This document shows positions 18,182-28,382 of a DNA stretch of 64,000 bases, piece after piece. The notes beneath the pieces are model-generated. The model ran no database searches and was not told the origin of the DNA. It saw nothing but the letters and a program-made list of their open reading frames with translations. Source of the DNA: RYN-230 sp963851025 (GTDB lineage Bacteria; Actinomycetota; Actinomycetes; Streptosporangiales; Streptosporangiaceae); NCBI GenBank assembly GCA_963851025.1, contig CAWKOA010000018.1:3121-67120 (forward strand), written 5' to 3'. Made by a program: the position numbers and the translations under genes. The stretch's first letter is position 1. Each line of letters opens with the position of its first letter.

Positions 18182-19057
18182 GTGGTGCACGTCAGCAACT
18201 TCACGTATGGCCCGGTCACGCCGGTCCTCGGGTTCGTGATGTCGAGCCTGGGCTGCTTCCTGGGCCTGCGCTGCACGACCCGGGCCCGCGCTTCGCACGG
18301 GGCCCGGAGGGTCCGGTGGCTGCTGCTGGCCACGGTGTCGATCGCGACCACCGGGATCTGGGTCATGCACTTCGTGGCCATGCTCGGGTTCACGATCCCG
18401 GGCCAGACCATCACTTACAGCGTGCCGGTCACCGCGGCGTCCATGCTGATCGCGGTGATCGTGGTGGGCATCGGGCTGCTCATCGTCGGGTTCGGCAGCG
18501 CGAGCTGGCGCAACCTGCTGACCGGCGGCGTGATCATCGGCCTGGGCGTGGCCAGCATGCACTACATCGGCATGGCCGCGATGAAGATGCCGGACACGGT
18601 CCGGTACAACAACGTGCTGGTCGTGGCATCGGTGGTGATCGCGGTGGTGGCCGGGACGGCCGCGCTGTGGGCCGCGCTCCGCCTCGCCACCGTGGGGGCC
18701 ACGCTCGTCGCGTCGCTGATCATGGGCGTGGCGGTGAGCGGGATGCACTACACCGGCATCGCGGCCATGCACGTCTACGGCACCCAGGACCCCGGCATGC
18801 TGGCCGGGATGTCCGGCGGCGTCAGCGCGGCGTCGTTCCTGCTGCCGCTCATCATCGGCATCAGCCTGCTCGCCTTCGTGCTCACGGTGATCATCTCGCT
18901 GTCGCCGACCGAGGCCGAGATGCGGGAGGACGCCGCCCTGATGGCCCACCTGTCCGGCCGGGCACCGCAGCCCTCCGTCGGCGCGCACCGGCCGGGCCGA
19001 CCGGATGAGGAGCCCGGCGCTCCCGGGGCCGGGCGCTGGTTCCGGCCGGGCCAGTAA
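18182..19057 (+). CDS. MHYT-domain integral membrane sensor protein, copy 1
   Basis: A 291-residue protein with seven predicted membrane segments and the diagnostic MHYT-type repeats: WVMHFVAML, SMHYIGMAAM and GMHYTGIAAM. These Met/His/Tyr clusters near the outer face are proposed to bind copper and sense gases such as O2, CO or NO. Unlike many homologues, no GGDEF, EAL or kinase domain follows; the tail is a short Pro/Arg-rich cytoplasmic segment ending GRWFRPGQ. Start GTG at 18182 aligns with the ATG of copy 2. The output partner is unknown. Confidence 0.88.
   Translation: MVHVSNFTYGPVTPVLGFVMSSLGCFLGLRCTTRARASHGARRVRWLLLATVSIATTGIWVMHFVAMLGFTIPGQTITYSVPVTAASMLIAVIVVGIGLLIVGFGSASWRNLLTGGVIIGLGVASMHYIGMAAMKMPDTVRYNNVLVVASVVIAVVAGTAALWAALRLATVGATLVASLIMGVAVSGMHYTGIAAMHVYGTQDPGMLAGMSGGVSAASFLLPLIIGISLLAFVLTVIISLSPTEAEMREDAALMAHLSGRAPQPSVGAHRPGRPDEEPGAPGAGRWFRPGQ
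18183..18970 (+). repeat. Long direct repeat, copy A (MHYT coding sequence)
   Basis: About 788 bp nearly identical by eye to 20219–21005. I see only a few substitutions, near 18270 and 18680, plus a small rearrangement near 18830. The repeat spans almost the whole membrane domain and stops abruptly in the tail. Confidence 0.85.
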
Positions 19058-19094
19058 GGCGGGTCGGTAGAGGAGGTGCCGAGCGCCCACCGGG

Positions 19095-19946
19095 CTACTG
19101 CGCCGTGTGCGCGAGCACCGCCGTGGCCACCTCCGCGTGGGCCCGGCTGGGGAGCTCCGCGCCGACCCCGTCGAGGACCAGCAGGGTTGCGCCGGGGATC
19201 TCCCCGGCCAGCGCCTTCGCGTTGCCCACCGGGAAGAACGGGTCGGCTGCGCCGTGCACCACCAGGGTCGGTGCGATGATCTCCGGGAGCCGTTCGCGCC
19301 AGCGTGGCGTGCAGTCCAGCTTCGAGAACACCGCGCTCAGCAGGCCGTTGCGCGCCGACGCCGGGTGCGGACCGGAGCGATCGAGAACACCGGCCGCGTG
19401 GACGCGGGCCTCGGCGGCGTCGAACTGTGGCGAGCCGGAAAACACGCGGGCCGCGGCCACCGCACCGTCCAGGATCGACGTGCGGTCGCTCCAGTCGACC
19501 GGTGCAGCGCTGCCGAAGTAGGCCATGATCGCCGGGGAGTGCCCGGGCAGGTCGTCGTCGACGGGGCCCGGCGCGACCGGGCGGGTGCCGACTAGCACGA
19601 GCGAGGCGACCCGCGACGGGTGGTCCAGCGCCAGGAGCTGTGCGATGAAACCGCCGGTCGCGATGCCCACGACGTGCGCGCGGGCGATGCCGAGCCCGTC
19701 GAGTACACCGACGGCGTCGGTGACGAGGTCGCGCAGCGTGTAGCCGGGGGAGTCGGGGTCGACGGTGGTCGATCGGCCGGTGTCCCGCAGGTCGTAGCGG
19801 ATGACGAACCGGCCGGTGAGCCGCCCGACGAACTCGTCGTCCCAGGTGGCGACGGTGGTGCCGATCAGCAGCAGTGGAATGCCGGCCGGCGAGCCGACGG
19901 TGTCGACGCACAGCTCGACGTCGCCGACCGGAAGGAGAGTCTCCAT
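19095..19946 (-). CDS. Alpha/beta-hydrolase fold protein lacking the nucleophile serine
   Basis: A 283-residue hydrolase-fold protein resembling RdmC-type methylesterases: RYDLRDTGRST, HVVGIATGGFIAQLLALDHP, acid Asp in HGAADPFFP and a late His in SRAHAEV. The nucleophile elbow normally reads GxSxG (GISMG); here it is GIATG, with Ala in the serine position, so ordinary esterase chemistry should be impossible. It may be a non-catalytic binding protein, or the codon could be a sequence error. I take METLLPVGDVELC as the start; an ATG 33 nt upstream is possible. It lies between, and opposite to, the two MHYT copies. Confidence 0.8.
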   Translation of the reverse strand: METLLPVGDVELCVDTVGSPAGIPLLLIGTTVATWDDEFVGRLTGRFVIRYDLRDTGRSTTVDPDSPGYTLRDLVTDAVGVLDGLGIARAHVVGIATGGFIAQLLALDHPSRVASLVLVGTRPVAPGPVDDDLPGHSPAIMAYFGSAAPVDWSDRTSILDGAVAAARVFSGSPQFDAAEARVHAAGVLDRSGPHPASARNGLLSAVFSKLDCTPRWRERLPEIIAPTLVVHGAADPFFPVGNAKALAGEIPGATLLVLDGVGAELPSRAHAEVATAVLAHTAQ

Positions 19947-20081
19947 ACCTACGAGACCGCGGGAGATGGCAGAACTCATCGGGCCTGATCCACCGGGCAC
20001 GCTCTAGTGCCCGTGCGCTCCCCATGTGACCAGGCGGGCCAGCCCCCAGGGGCGCCCGGCCCGGCGCCCTTTTTCGCCCGA

Positions 20082-20097
20082 TGTGAGCGATCTCACG
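20082..20097 (+). promoter_or_regulatory. CRP/FNR-like site upstream of the second MHYT gene
   Basis: TGTGA-N6-TCACG with the inner perfect dyad GTGAG-CGAT-CTCAC (20083–20096), about 120 bp before the start codon. Position and pattern match the site upstream of copy 1 although the surrounding sequence is unrelated. Confidence 0.5.
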
Positions 20098-20217
20098 TGT
20101 GGCTGAGGTTACGCGTGGGTTAATCCTGCAATCGATAGCATCCGGGCCGGCCAGGCTGGAGGGGTACGGGCTGGGCCGGGGCAGGGGTCCCCGGCCAGGA
20201 GGGGAGGCCCTGCTTTC

Positions 20218-21156
20218 ATGGTGCACGTCAGCAACTTCACGTATGGCCCGGTCACGCCGGTCCTCGGGTTCGTGATGTCGAGCCTGGGCTGCTTCCTGGG
20301 CCTGCGCGCCGCGACCCGGGCCCGCGCTTCGCACGGGGCCCGGAGGGTCCGGTGGCTGCTGCTGGCCACGGTGTCGATCGCGACCACCGGGATCTGGGTC
20401 ATGCACTTCGTGGCCATGCTCGGGTTCACGATCCCGGGCCAGACCATCACTTACAGCGTGCCGGTCACCGCGGCGTCCATGCTGATCGCGGTGATCGTGG
20501 TGGGCATCGGGCTGCTCATCGTCGGGTTCGGCAGCGCGAGCTGGCGCAACCTGCTGACCGGCGGCGTGATCATCGGCCTGGGCGTGGCCAGCATGCACTA
20601 CATCGGCATGGCCGCGATGAAGATGCCGGACACGGTCCGGTACAACAACGTGCTGGTCGTGGCATCGGTGGTGATCGCGGTGGTGGCCGGGACGGCCGCG
20701 CTGTGGGCCGCGCTCCGGCTCGCCACCGTGGGGGCCACGCTCGTCGCGTCGCTGATCATGGGCGTGGCGGTGAGCGGGATGCACTACACCGGCATCGCGG
20801 CCATGCACGTCTACGGCACCCAGGACCCCGGCATGCTGGCCGGGATGTCCGGCGGCGTCAGCGCGCGGCGTTCCTGCTGCCGCTCATCATCGGCATCAGC
20901 CTGCTCGCCTTCGTGCTCACGGTGATCATCTCGCTGTCGCCGACCGAGGCCGAGATGCGGGAGGACGCCGCCCTGATGGCCCACCTGTCCGGCCGGGCAC
21001 CGCAGTCCTCCCGGAGCGCACCGGGCGGGCCGCCCGCCCGCGGGACCGCCCCCGGGCGGTCCCGGCCCGTACGGGCTGCGGGAGGACCCAGCCGACCCGG
21101 ACGCCGGACGCTGGTTCCGCCCGCAGTCCTTAGCGCTCCCGCGGCTGGCTCACTGA
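20218..21156 (+). CDS. MHYT-domain membrane sensor protein, copy 2, frame broken near the end
   Basis: Nearly identical to copy 1 through all seven membrane segments, including SMHYIGMAAM and GMHYTGIAAM. At about 20862–20875 the sequence differs from copy 1 by one base in length, shifting the frame within the last membrane segment (GGVSA then AAFLLPLIIG in the other frame). A further shift is needed to reach the ending DAGRWFRPQS, which resembles the copy 1 tail. ATG start with an AGGAGGGGAGG ribosome site. Whether copy 2 is functional depends on the frame breaks being real. Confidence 0.75.
20219..21005 (+). repeat. Long direct repeat, copy B (MHYT coding sequence)
   Basis: The second copy of the 0.79-kb direct repeat, 2.0 kb downstream of copy A. 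Similarity starts at the second base of the start codon and ends in the tail, so only the coding sequence, not the promoter, was duplicated or kept alike by gene conversion. Confidence 0.85.
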
Positions 21157-21516
21157 GCCCGCTTCGCGGCCGTGTCGCTGGGCCAGCTTCGCGGCGGGTT
21201 CGCTGAGCCGGTCTTTCTCGGACACGGCCTCTCACCTGTGCATATCCAGGCGTAAATCGGGGAATTGCTCTCCGGGACGGTGCCTGGCTGGGCCGGCGGC
21301 CGGGCACGCACCGTGTCCGGGCCGCCGGGACTGGCGGCCGGGGACCTGGCGGCGGCCCAGGGGTGTGCCGCAGAGCCGCCAGGCCGAGTGTCGTACCCGC
21401 ATGCCATGCTGAGTCCCTAGGCCCAGCGGGGTGCCGGGGGACAGGTGCTGCCGCCGGGGGAGCGGCGCGGCACGTGACATCGTCCCCAGCCAGGCCAGCT
21501 GAATGGGGGACGTCTG
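21157..21516. other. Gene-free interval of 360 bp
   Basis: No supported gene. The first 60 bp repeat CTTCGCGGC-type and CTGAGCC words around the MHYT stop. The rest is GC-rich with no clear terminator hairpin; an AT-richer patch at 21240–21270 could be a promoter for the downstream transporter. Confidence 0.4.
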
Positions 21517-22432
21517 GTGACAACGGTGATCGCCGTGATCGCCGCGTTGCTCGCGGCGTTCTGCTTCGCCGTGGCCGCACTCGTGCAGCAGACCGTGGCC
21601 CGGGCGACCGGGGCGGACGAGGCCATGCACCCGCGGCTGCTGCTGGACCTGGCCCGCAGGCCCCTCTGGCTGGCGGGGATCGGGCTGGACGCGCTGTCGT
21701 TCTTCATCCTGGCCTTCGCCCTGGCGTTCGGGCCGCTGGCCCTGGTCCAGCCGCTGGCCTCGCTCGACGTGCTGTTCGCGCTGCCGCTCATCGCCCGGGC
21801 GCAGGGGCGCCGGCTCACCCTGCAGGACGGGCTCGGCGCGGCGACCGTGGCGGGCGGGATCGTCATCTTCCTGACCGTGGCCCCGCCCAGCGGCGGGGTG
21901 AAGACGCCGAGCCTGGGCGAGTGGGCCCCGGTGTTCGTCGCGGCGGGGGCGCTCAGCGTGGTGACGGCCCTGGCCGGGCTGCGGGTCACCGGGAAAGCCC
22001 GGGTCATCTGGCTGGCCGTGGCCGCGGGCTCGGTCTACGGGGTCCTGGCCGCGCTGACCAAGGCCACCGTGGACGTGGTGGCCATCCGCGGGCGTGGGGT
22101 CCCTGGCCACCTGGGAACCGTGGGCCCTGCTGCTGTGCGGGATCGCGGGGGCCCTGCTCGGGCAGAGCGCGTACAGCTCCGGGGCGCTGTCCCTCAGCCT
22201 GCCGGTGCTGGACACGCTGGCGCCGATCGTGGCCGTGGTCATCGCCGCCACCGTGTTCGACGAGAAACTGGCCTCCTCGGCCTGGCAGCTGGGCCTGCAG
22301 CTGGCGGGCGGCGCGCTCGCGGTGGCCGGCATCGCCTTGCTCAGCCGCTCGTCGATCGTGGCCGCCGAGACCGTGGGCGGCCGGGAGCGGGCCCTGGCCC
22401 GGATGGGTGCCGCCGCGCTCGAGGGGGAGTGA
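21517..22432 (+). CDS. DMT-superfamily membrane transporter, frame broken
   Basis: About 305 residues with nine to ten hydrophobic segments arranged as two EamA-like halves (ALAFGPLALVQPLASLDVLFALPL; YSSGALSLSLPVLDTLAPIVAVV). This is the drug/metabolite or NIPA-like transporter fold of the cytoplasmic membrane. The frame shifts at about 22090, where one G in GGG is surplus; repair gives VVAIRGVGSLATWEP. GTG start at 21517 with a weak ribosome site. Substrate unknown. Confidence 0.78.
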
Positions 22433-22470
22433 TTACGCATACCGGGCACCGACCGCGTAAGAATTGAGCC

Positions 22471-24545
22471 ATGAGCAAGCAGTCGAAGCCGCCGCCTCCC
22501 GGGGACAAGCCGACACCGACGGCGCCCCCGCCCCCGCCTGGCTGGCGGCACTGGCTGTGGCCGATCGCGCTGATGGCGGCCCTGGTGCTCTTCCTGTTCC
22601 TGCCCCGGTTCGGCGGGGTGACCTCGGTCAACCTGAGCTACTCCACGTTCATCAGCGACGTCAACGCGCACAAGGTCAAGACGTTCACGCTGGACAACAG
22701 CACCGGGTCCACCGCCCCGGCGACCGGCACGCTGAAGAACGGCGACAACTACACCACGGTCATCCCGCTGCCGTTCGCCGGCACGCCACTGGAGACCACG
22801 CTGCAGACGGCGAACGTGGAGATCAACGCGGCCGCGCCCGAGCAGCGGGCTGGGCACCGAGCTGCTCTACTGGCTCATCCTGCTGGCCCCGTTCATCGTC
22901 GTGTTCTGGCTGGTCCGGCGGATGTCCCGGGCCGGCGGGGCGGCGGGCGGCGCGCTGGGCGGGATCATGGGGGTTGGCCGGGCCCGGGCCAAGGTCTTCG
23001 ACGCCGAGCGCCCGCAGACCAAGTTCGCCGACGTGGCCGGCTACGAATCCGCGAAGCGGGAGATCAGCGAGGTCGTGGACTTCCTGAAGCACCCGGAGCG
23101 CTACCAGCGGCTGGGCGCGGTGGCCCCCCGCGGCGTGCTGATGGTCGGCCCGCCCGGGACCGGCAAGACGCTGATGGCCCGCGCAGTGGCCGGGGAGGCC
23201 GAGGTGCCGTTCATCTCGGTCACCGGCTCCAGCTTCGTGGAACTGTTCGTGGGCGTGGGCGCGGCCCGGGTGCGTGACCTGTTCACCGAGGCCCGCAAGC
23301 GGGCCCCCTGCATCATCTTCGTGGACGAGATCGACGCGATCGGCTCCCGCCGCGCGAGCGGCGGCGCGTACGTGTCCAACGACGAGCGGGAGCAGACGCT
23401 CAACCAGCTGCTGGCCGAGATGGACGGCTTCGACACCACCCAGGGCATCGTGGTGCTGGGCGCGACCAACCGGCCCGAGGTGCTGGACCCGGCGCTGCTG
23501 CGGCCCGGCCGGTTCGACCGGCAGATCACGATCCCGCTGCCGACCCTGGCCGAGCGGGCCGCGATCCTCGCCGTGCACAGCCAGGGCAAGCAGCTGGCGC
23601 CCGACGTGGACCTGAACGTGGTGGCCCGGGGCACGCCCGGCTTCTCCGGTGCGGACCTGGCCAACCTGGTCAACGAGGCGGCCATCTTCGCGGTCCGGGC
23701 CGGCCGGGAGAACATCGCCATGGCGGACTTCAACGACGCCCGGGAGCGCATCCTGCTGGGCAGCCGGGCCGACTCGAACCTGCTGCTGCCCGAGGAGAAG
23801 CGGGCCGTGGCCATCCACGAATCCGGGCACGCCCTGGTCGCGGCGCTGTCCCCGCACGCCGACCCGGTCGCCAAGGTCACGATCCTGCCCGCCGGGCAGG
23901 CGCTGGGCGTGACCGAGCAGCTGCCGCTGGTCGAGCACCACCTCTACGGCGAGGACTACCTGAACGAGTCGCTGGCCGTCCGGCTGGGCGGGCGGGCCGC
24001 CGAGCTGGTCGTGCTGGGCCAGGGATCCACCGGCGCCGCCAACGACCTGGCCTCGGCCACCGACCTGGCCACCAAGATGGTCCGCGAGTTCGGCCTGTCC
24101 AGCAAGCTGGGGCCGGTGGGCTACCCGGAGGGCGGCTCGGTGTTCCTCGGCGGCGGCGGCCCCGGGATGTCCAGCCGGCCCTACGCCGAATCCACCCAGG
24201 CCGTGATCGACGCCGAGGTCTCCCGGCTGCTCCGGGAGGCGGAACAGACCGCGGTCACGCTCATCCGCACGCATCAGGGTGACCTGGACCGGCTGGCCGA
24301 CCTGCTGGTGGAGCGGGAGACGGTGGACGGCGAAGAGGTGTACCGGCTGCTCGGCCTGGCCGTGCCCGCACACCAGCCCGAGGGCCGGGAGATCGCGCCC
24401 GGCCGGGCGGCCGTCACGGCGGCGCACGCCACCCCCAGCCCCGTGCCCGGTGGCGGCGTGCCCGGTGGCAGCGGCCCGTGGCGGCGCCCGGCGGTGGCGT
24501 GCCCGGTGGCGTGCACAATGGCGGCGTGCACAGCGGCCCGGCTGA
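22471..24545 (+). CDS. ftsH: ATP-dependent zinc metalloprotease FtsH, frame broken
   Basis: A membrane-anchored AAA+ protease: two membrane segments (about 30–48 and 130–150) flank a small outer domain (LSYSTFISDVNAHKVK). Then come Walker A GPPGTGKT, Walker B CIIFVDEIDAI, the second region of homology ATNRPEVLDPALLRPGRFDR and the zinc site HESGH. It degrades misfolded membrane and regulatory proteins. One surplus G near 22855 breaks the frame before the second membrane segment. The C-terminal end is uncertain: the AAA frame has no stop and runs into trpE, while a neighbouring frame stops at 24545 after repeats of GTGCCCGGTGGC. A further frame break near the end is likely. Confidence 0.9.
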
Positions 24546-24600
24546 CCCGCCCCGGCCTGACGGGCAGGGGTGAGTGCTGGCGCACGGCCGGCCGACCGGA

Positions 24601-24720
24601 TAGGCTCACCGCCATGCGACACAGCAACGCCGCCCCAGCAGTGGTGGCGCCGCCGTTAGGCGGTTGCTGGTTCGCGTACTCACACAGCCAGAAGCGACCG
24701 TCCGGTAACGGCGGTCGCTT
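24601..24720 (+). promoter_or_regulatory. Attenuator-like leader upstream of the anthranilate synthase gene
   Basis: A possible -10 (TAGGCT, 24601–24606) lies 7 nt before an ATG at 24614, compatible with a leaderless transcript. Downstream are mutually exclusive pairings: CCGCC/GGCGG (24650–24654 with 24659–24663); CGGTTGC/GCGACCG (24661–24667 with 24694–24700, one G-U pair); and AAGCGACCG/CGGTCGCTT (24692–24700 with 24712–24720, 9 bp). The ATG-initiated frame has a Trp codon at 24668 but no stop before trpE, and there is no U-run, so the mechanism is unproven. Confidence 0.45.
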
Positions 24721-24772
24721 CGTGCGTTCGCCTGGCGCCGGCCGCAAGACCCTTCAGAAAGCAGGCGACCAG

Positions 24773-27071
24773 GTGGATCCGCAGCTAGTCCAGCGGACGG
24801 AATTCGTCACGGCCGGTGGCGTCCGCGTCACCCGCACCGCCGAGCCGTTCAGCCCGGACGTCCTCGCCGGGCTGACCCGGAGCGTGGACGAGCGGCGCGG
24901 CGGGGTGCTCAGCTCCGGCATGGAGTACCCGGGCCGCTACAGCCGCTGGCACCTGGCCTACGTGGACCCGTGCGCGGAGATCGTGGCCCGCGGCCGCCGG
25001 ATCTGCGGTCCGGGCCCTGAACGCCCGGGGCGAGGTGCTGCTCCCGGTGCTCGGCGAGGCGCTGCTGCGGGCCGGGCAGCCGCGTCCCCGGCTCGCGGAC
25101 GCGCGCGAGATCGGGGTGGTCATCCCCGAGCCGTCCGGCCTGGTCGCCGAGGAGGACCGCAGCCGGCGCCCCACCGTGTTCAGCGCGCTGCGCGAGGTGA
25201 TCGCCGCGTTCGCGGGCGACGATCCGCACCTCGGCCTGTACGGCTCGTTCGGCTACGACCTGGCCTTCCAGTTCGAGCCGGTCCGGCTCCGCCGCGACCG
25301 CCCCGCGGGCCAGCGTGACCTGGTCCTGCACCTCCCGGACGAGCTGTACGCGCTGGACCGCAAGCGCGAATCGGCGGTGCTCTACCGCTACGAGTTCACG
25401 GCCGGGGGGGCCAGCACTGAAGGGTTGCCGCGGCAGACGGCGCCCGCGCCGGTCCGGGTGACCAGGGCCGTGAGCGGTTCCGTTGCGGAGAAAAATAACG
25501 GTGACCCCGGGCCAGACGGGACCTTCCGCGCGCGGCCGGAACCCGGCGCGTTCGCGGAGGTCGTGCGGCAGGCCAAGGAGCGGTTCGCGCGCGGTGACCT
25601 GTTCGAGGTCGTGCCCAGCCACGTGTTCCGCGGCGCGTGCGACTCCCCGGCCGCGTTCTACGAGACGCTGCGGCAGGTAAATCCGGCCCCGTATGAGTTC
25701 TTCTTCAACCTCGGGGAAGGTGAGAGCCTGGTCGGCGCCTCGCCGGAGATGTTCGTGCGGGTCAGCGGGGACCGGGTTGAGACGTGCCCGATCTCCGGCA
25801 CGATCCGGCGGGGCGCTGACCCCCTGGGCGACGCCGAGAACATCCGCACCCTGCTCAACTCGGCCAAGGAAGAGTCCGAGCTGACCATGTGCACCGACGT
25901 GGACCGCAACGACAAGTCCCGGGTCTGCGTGCCGGGCAGCGTGACCGTCATCGGCCGCCGGCAGATCGAGATGTACAGCCGCCTCATCCACACGGTGGAC
26001 CACATCGAGGGACGGCTGCGGCCCGGCCTGGACGCGCTGGACGCGTTCCTGTCGCACATGTGGGCGGTCACCGTGACCGGGGCGCCCAAGGCCTGGGCCA
26101 TGCAGTTCATCGAGGACCACGAGGACGCCCCGCGCTGCTGGTACGGCGGCGCGGTCGGGGTCATCGGGTTCGACGGCAGCATGAACACCGGCCTCACGCT
26201 GCGCACCGCCCATATCCGCGACGGCGTGGCGGCGGTCCGGGCCGGCGCGACGCTGCTGTTCGAGTGCGACCCGGAGGCTGAGGAACAGGAGACCCACCTG
26301 AAGTCCCGGGCCCTGCTGGAGACGCTGGCCCAGGCCCAGGCGGCCCTCCGGGACGGGGAGCCGGGGGAGCCGGCCGGCCCGGGCCCCGGGGGAGACCCGG
26401 CCGGGCGGCCCGGCCAGGGGCTGCGGGTGCTGCTGGTCGATCACCAGGACTCGTTCGTGCACACGCTGGCCAGTTACTTCCGGCAGGAAGGCGCCGAGGT
26501 GATGACGCTGCGGGCGGGATTCCCGCCGTCCGCGCTCGATGACTACCGGCCCGACCTGGTCGTGCTGTCGCCCGGGCCGGGGCAGCCGTCCGACTTCGGC
26601 TGCGACGCGCTGCTCGCCGAGCTGGACGCGCGCGGGCTGCCCGCGTTCGGCGTCTGCCTCGGGCTGCAGGCCATGGTGGAGCACGCCGGGGGAAAGCTGG
26701 GCCTGCTCGCTGAGCCGCAGCACGGCAAGCCGGGCCGGGTGCTGCGGGCCGGCCCGGCCGGCCCGGGGCTGCTCGCCGGGCTGCCAGAGGAGTTCACCGC
26801 CGGCCGCTACCACTCCCTGCACGCGGTCCCCGCGCAGGTCAAGGGCGCGTTTGCGGTGACCGCCGTGACACCGGACGGCGTGGTCATGGCCATCGAGGAC
26901 GAGCAGGCAGGCCGGTGGGGGGTGCAGTTCCACCCGGAGTCGATCCTGTCCGCCTCGGGCCGGGCGGGCCACCAGGTGATCGCCAACCTGCTCCGGCTCT
27001 GCCAGGCCCGTGCGTCGGCGGCCGGGGCGGGGGCAGGGCCGTCGGCGGGCGGCGCCGGAGTTCCCGGCTAG
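24773..27071 (+). CDS. trpE: Anthranilate synthase, fused TrpE-TrpG, frame broken near the start
   Basis: A fused chorismate-using synthase (about 530 residues) and class I glutamine amidotransferase (about 190). Component I: SSGMEYPGRYSRWHLAYVDP, NLGEGESLVGASPEMFVRV, CPISGTIRRG and the DVDRNDKSRVC metal region. Component II: GVCLGLQ with the nucleophile Cys and FHPES with His/Glu of the triad. The reaction turns chorismate plus glutamine into anthranilate, the first step to tryptophan or phenazine-like metabolites. One surplus base near 25008 splits the first 80 codons from the rest. GTG at 24773 is taken as start. The stop shares a CTAG with the convergent sigma gene. Confidence 0.9.
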
Positions 27072-28345
27072 CCCGCCTGGGCGGCCTGCTCCGCGGCCAT
27101 CCGGCTGAGGTAACGGCGCTCGGGCACGCTGGTGGCCCGCCGGGCCGCCTCCCGGTAGGCGGCCGCGGCCGGGCCGTGCTGGCCGTCCAGGCCGAGCAGG
27201 TGCGCCCGGGTGGCCAGCAGCCGGTGGTAGCCGGCCATCCGCCGGTCGGACTCCAGCGCGTCCAGCGCGCTGAGGCCGGCCGCCGGGCCGTGCACGCGGG
27301 CCACCGCGACCGCCCGGCTCAGGCTGCTCACCGGGTTCGGCGCGACCTGGTCCAGCAGGTCGTACAGGGCGAGGATCTGCGGCCAGTCGGTCGCATCCAC
27401 GTCCGGCGCCTCGTCGTGCACCGCGGCGATGGCGGCCTGCAACTGGTAGGGCCCGACCGCCTTCCCCCCGGCGGCCAGGGCCCCGGTGACCAGCGCCACC
27501 CCCTCGGCGATGAGAGCCTGGTCCCAGCGGCCGCGCTGCTGCTCGGCCAGGGGGACCAGTTCGCCGCCCGGGCTGGTGCGCGCGGGGCGCCGGGCCTCGG
27601 TCAGCAGCATCAGCGCGAGCAGCCCGGCCACCTCGCGATCGTCGGGCAGCAGCCGGCGCAGCCAGCGGGCCAGCCGGATCGCCTCCCGGGACAGGTCCGG
27701 GCGGGTCAGCTGGTCACCCTGGGTGGCCGCGTACCCCTCGTTGAAGATCAGGTAGAGCACGTGCAGCACCGCGCGGAGCCGGTCGCCGCGCTCCGCCTCG
27801 CCGGCCGGGCCTGTGCTGGGGGGCAGGGACAGCGGCACGTCGCTGGCCTTGATGGCCTGCTTGGCCCGGCTGATCCGCTGGGCCATGGTCGCCTCGGGGA
27901 CCAGGAACGCCGCCGCGATCTGCGCGGTGGTCAGGCCGCCGACCGCGCGCAGGGTCAGCGCGATCTGGCTAGGCGCGGACAGGGCCGGGTGACAGCAGCC
28001 GAACAGCAGCACCAGCGAGTCGTCCCGGTCCTGGCCCGGGTCCGCGTCGGCGGCCGGGCTGAGCAGCTCGGACTGCGGGGTCGCCACCGCGACCTGGTCC
28101 TCCCGCCGGCGCCGGGACTGCTCGCTGCGCGCGGCGTCCATCAGCCGCCGGGCCGCCACGGTGATCAGCCAGCCGCGCGGATTGTCCGGGGTCCCATCCC
28201 GGGGCCATTGCAGCGCGGCGGCCAGCAGGGCTTCCTGGGTGGCGTCCTCGCAGAGGTCGAAGTGGCCGAAGCGGCGCAGCAGCGCCCCGAGGACCTGCGG
28301 CGCCAGTTCGCGCAGCAGGTCCCCGGGGTCGCGGTCCGCGGTCAT
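27068..28345 (-). CDS. ECF RNA polymerase sigma factor, ECF42-like with C-terminal extension
   Basis: A 425-residue sigma factor: region 2 (DATQEALLAAALQWP, GWLITVAARRLMD), region 4 (LTLRAVGGLTTAQIAAAFLV, MAQRISRAKQAIK), then a C-terminal domain of about 220 residues with FNEGYAA and repeated helical segments, as in the ECF42 group. These sigma factors are encoded next to DGPF proteins and usually have no anti-sigma factor. The gene starts 37 bp after the DGPF gene on the same strand. A paralogous pair lies at 55.7–57.4 kb. Confidence 0.9.
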   Translation of the reverse strand: MTADRDPGDLLRELAPQVLGALLRRFGHFDLCEDATQEALLAAALQWPRDGTPDNPRGWLITVAARRLMDAARSEQSRRRREDQVAVATPQSELLSPAADADPGQDRDDSLVLLFGCCHPALSAPSQIALTLRAVGGLTTAQIAAAFLVPEATMAQRISRAKQAIKASDVPLSLPPSTGPAGEAERGDRLRAVLHVLYLIFNEGYAATQGDQLTRPDLSREAIRLARWLRRLLPDDREVAGLLALMLLTEARRPARTSPGGELVPLAEQQRGRWDQALIAEGVALVTGALAAGGKAVGPYQLQAAIAAVHDEAPDVDATDWPQILALYDLLDQVAPNPVSSLSRAVAVARVHGPAAGLSALDALESDRRMAGYHRLLATRAHLLGLDGQHGPAAAAYREAARRATSVPERRYLSRMAAEQAAQAG

Positions 28346-28382
28346 GGCGGCTCCGGCATCAGGGCCCCGGGCTGGGTCGCCG

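Noticed and set aside
22901..25318. A fusion of FtsH with the N-terminus of anthranilate synthase
   Set aside because: The frame simply lacks a stop across the leader region. The two proteins are complete on their own and indels are common here, so read-through is accidental.
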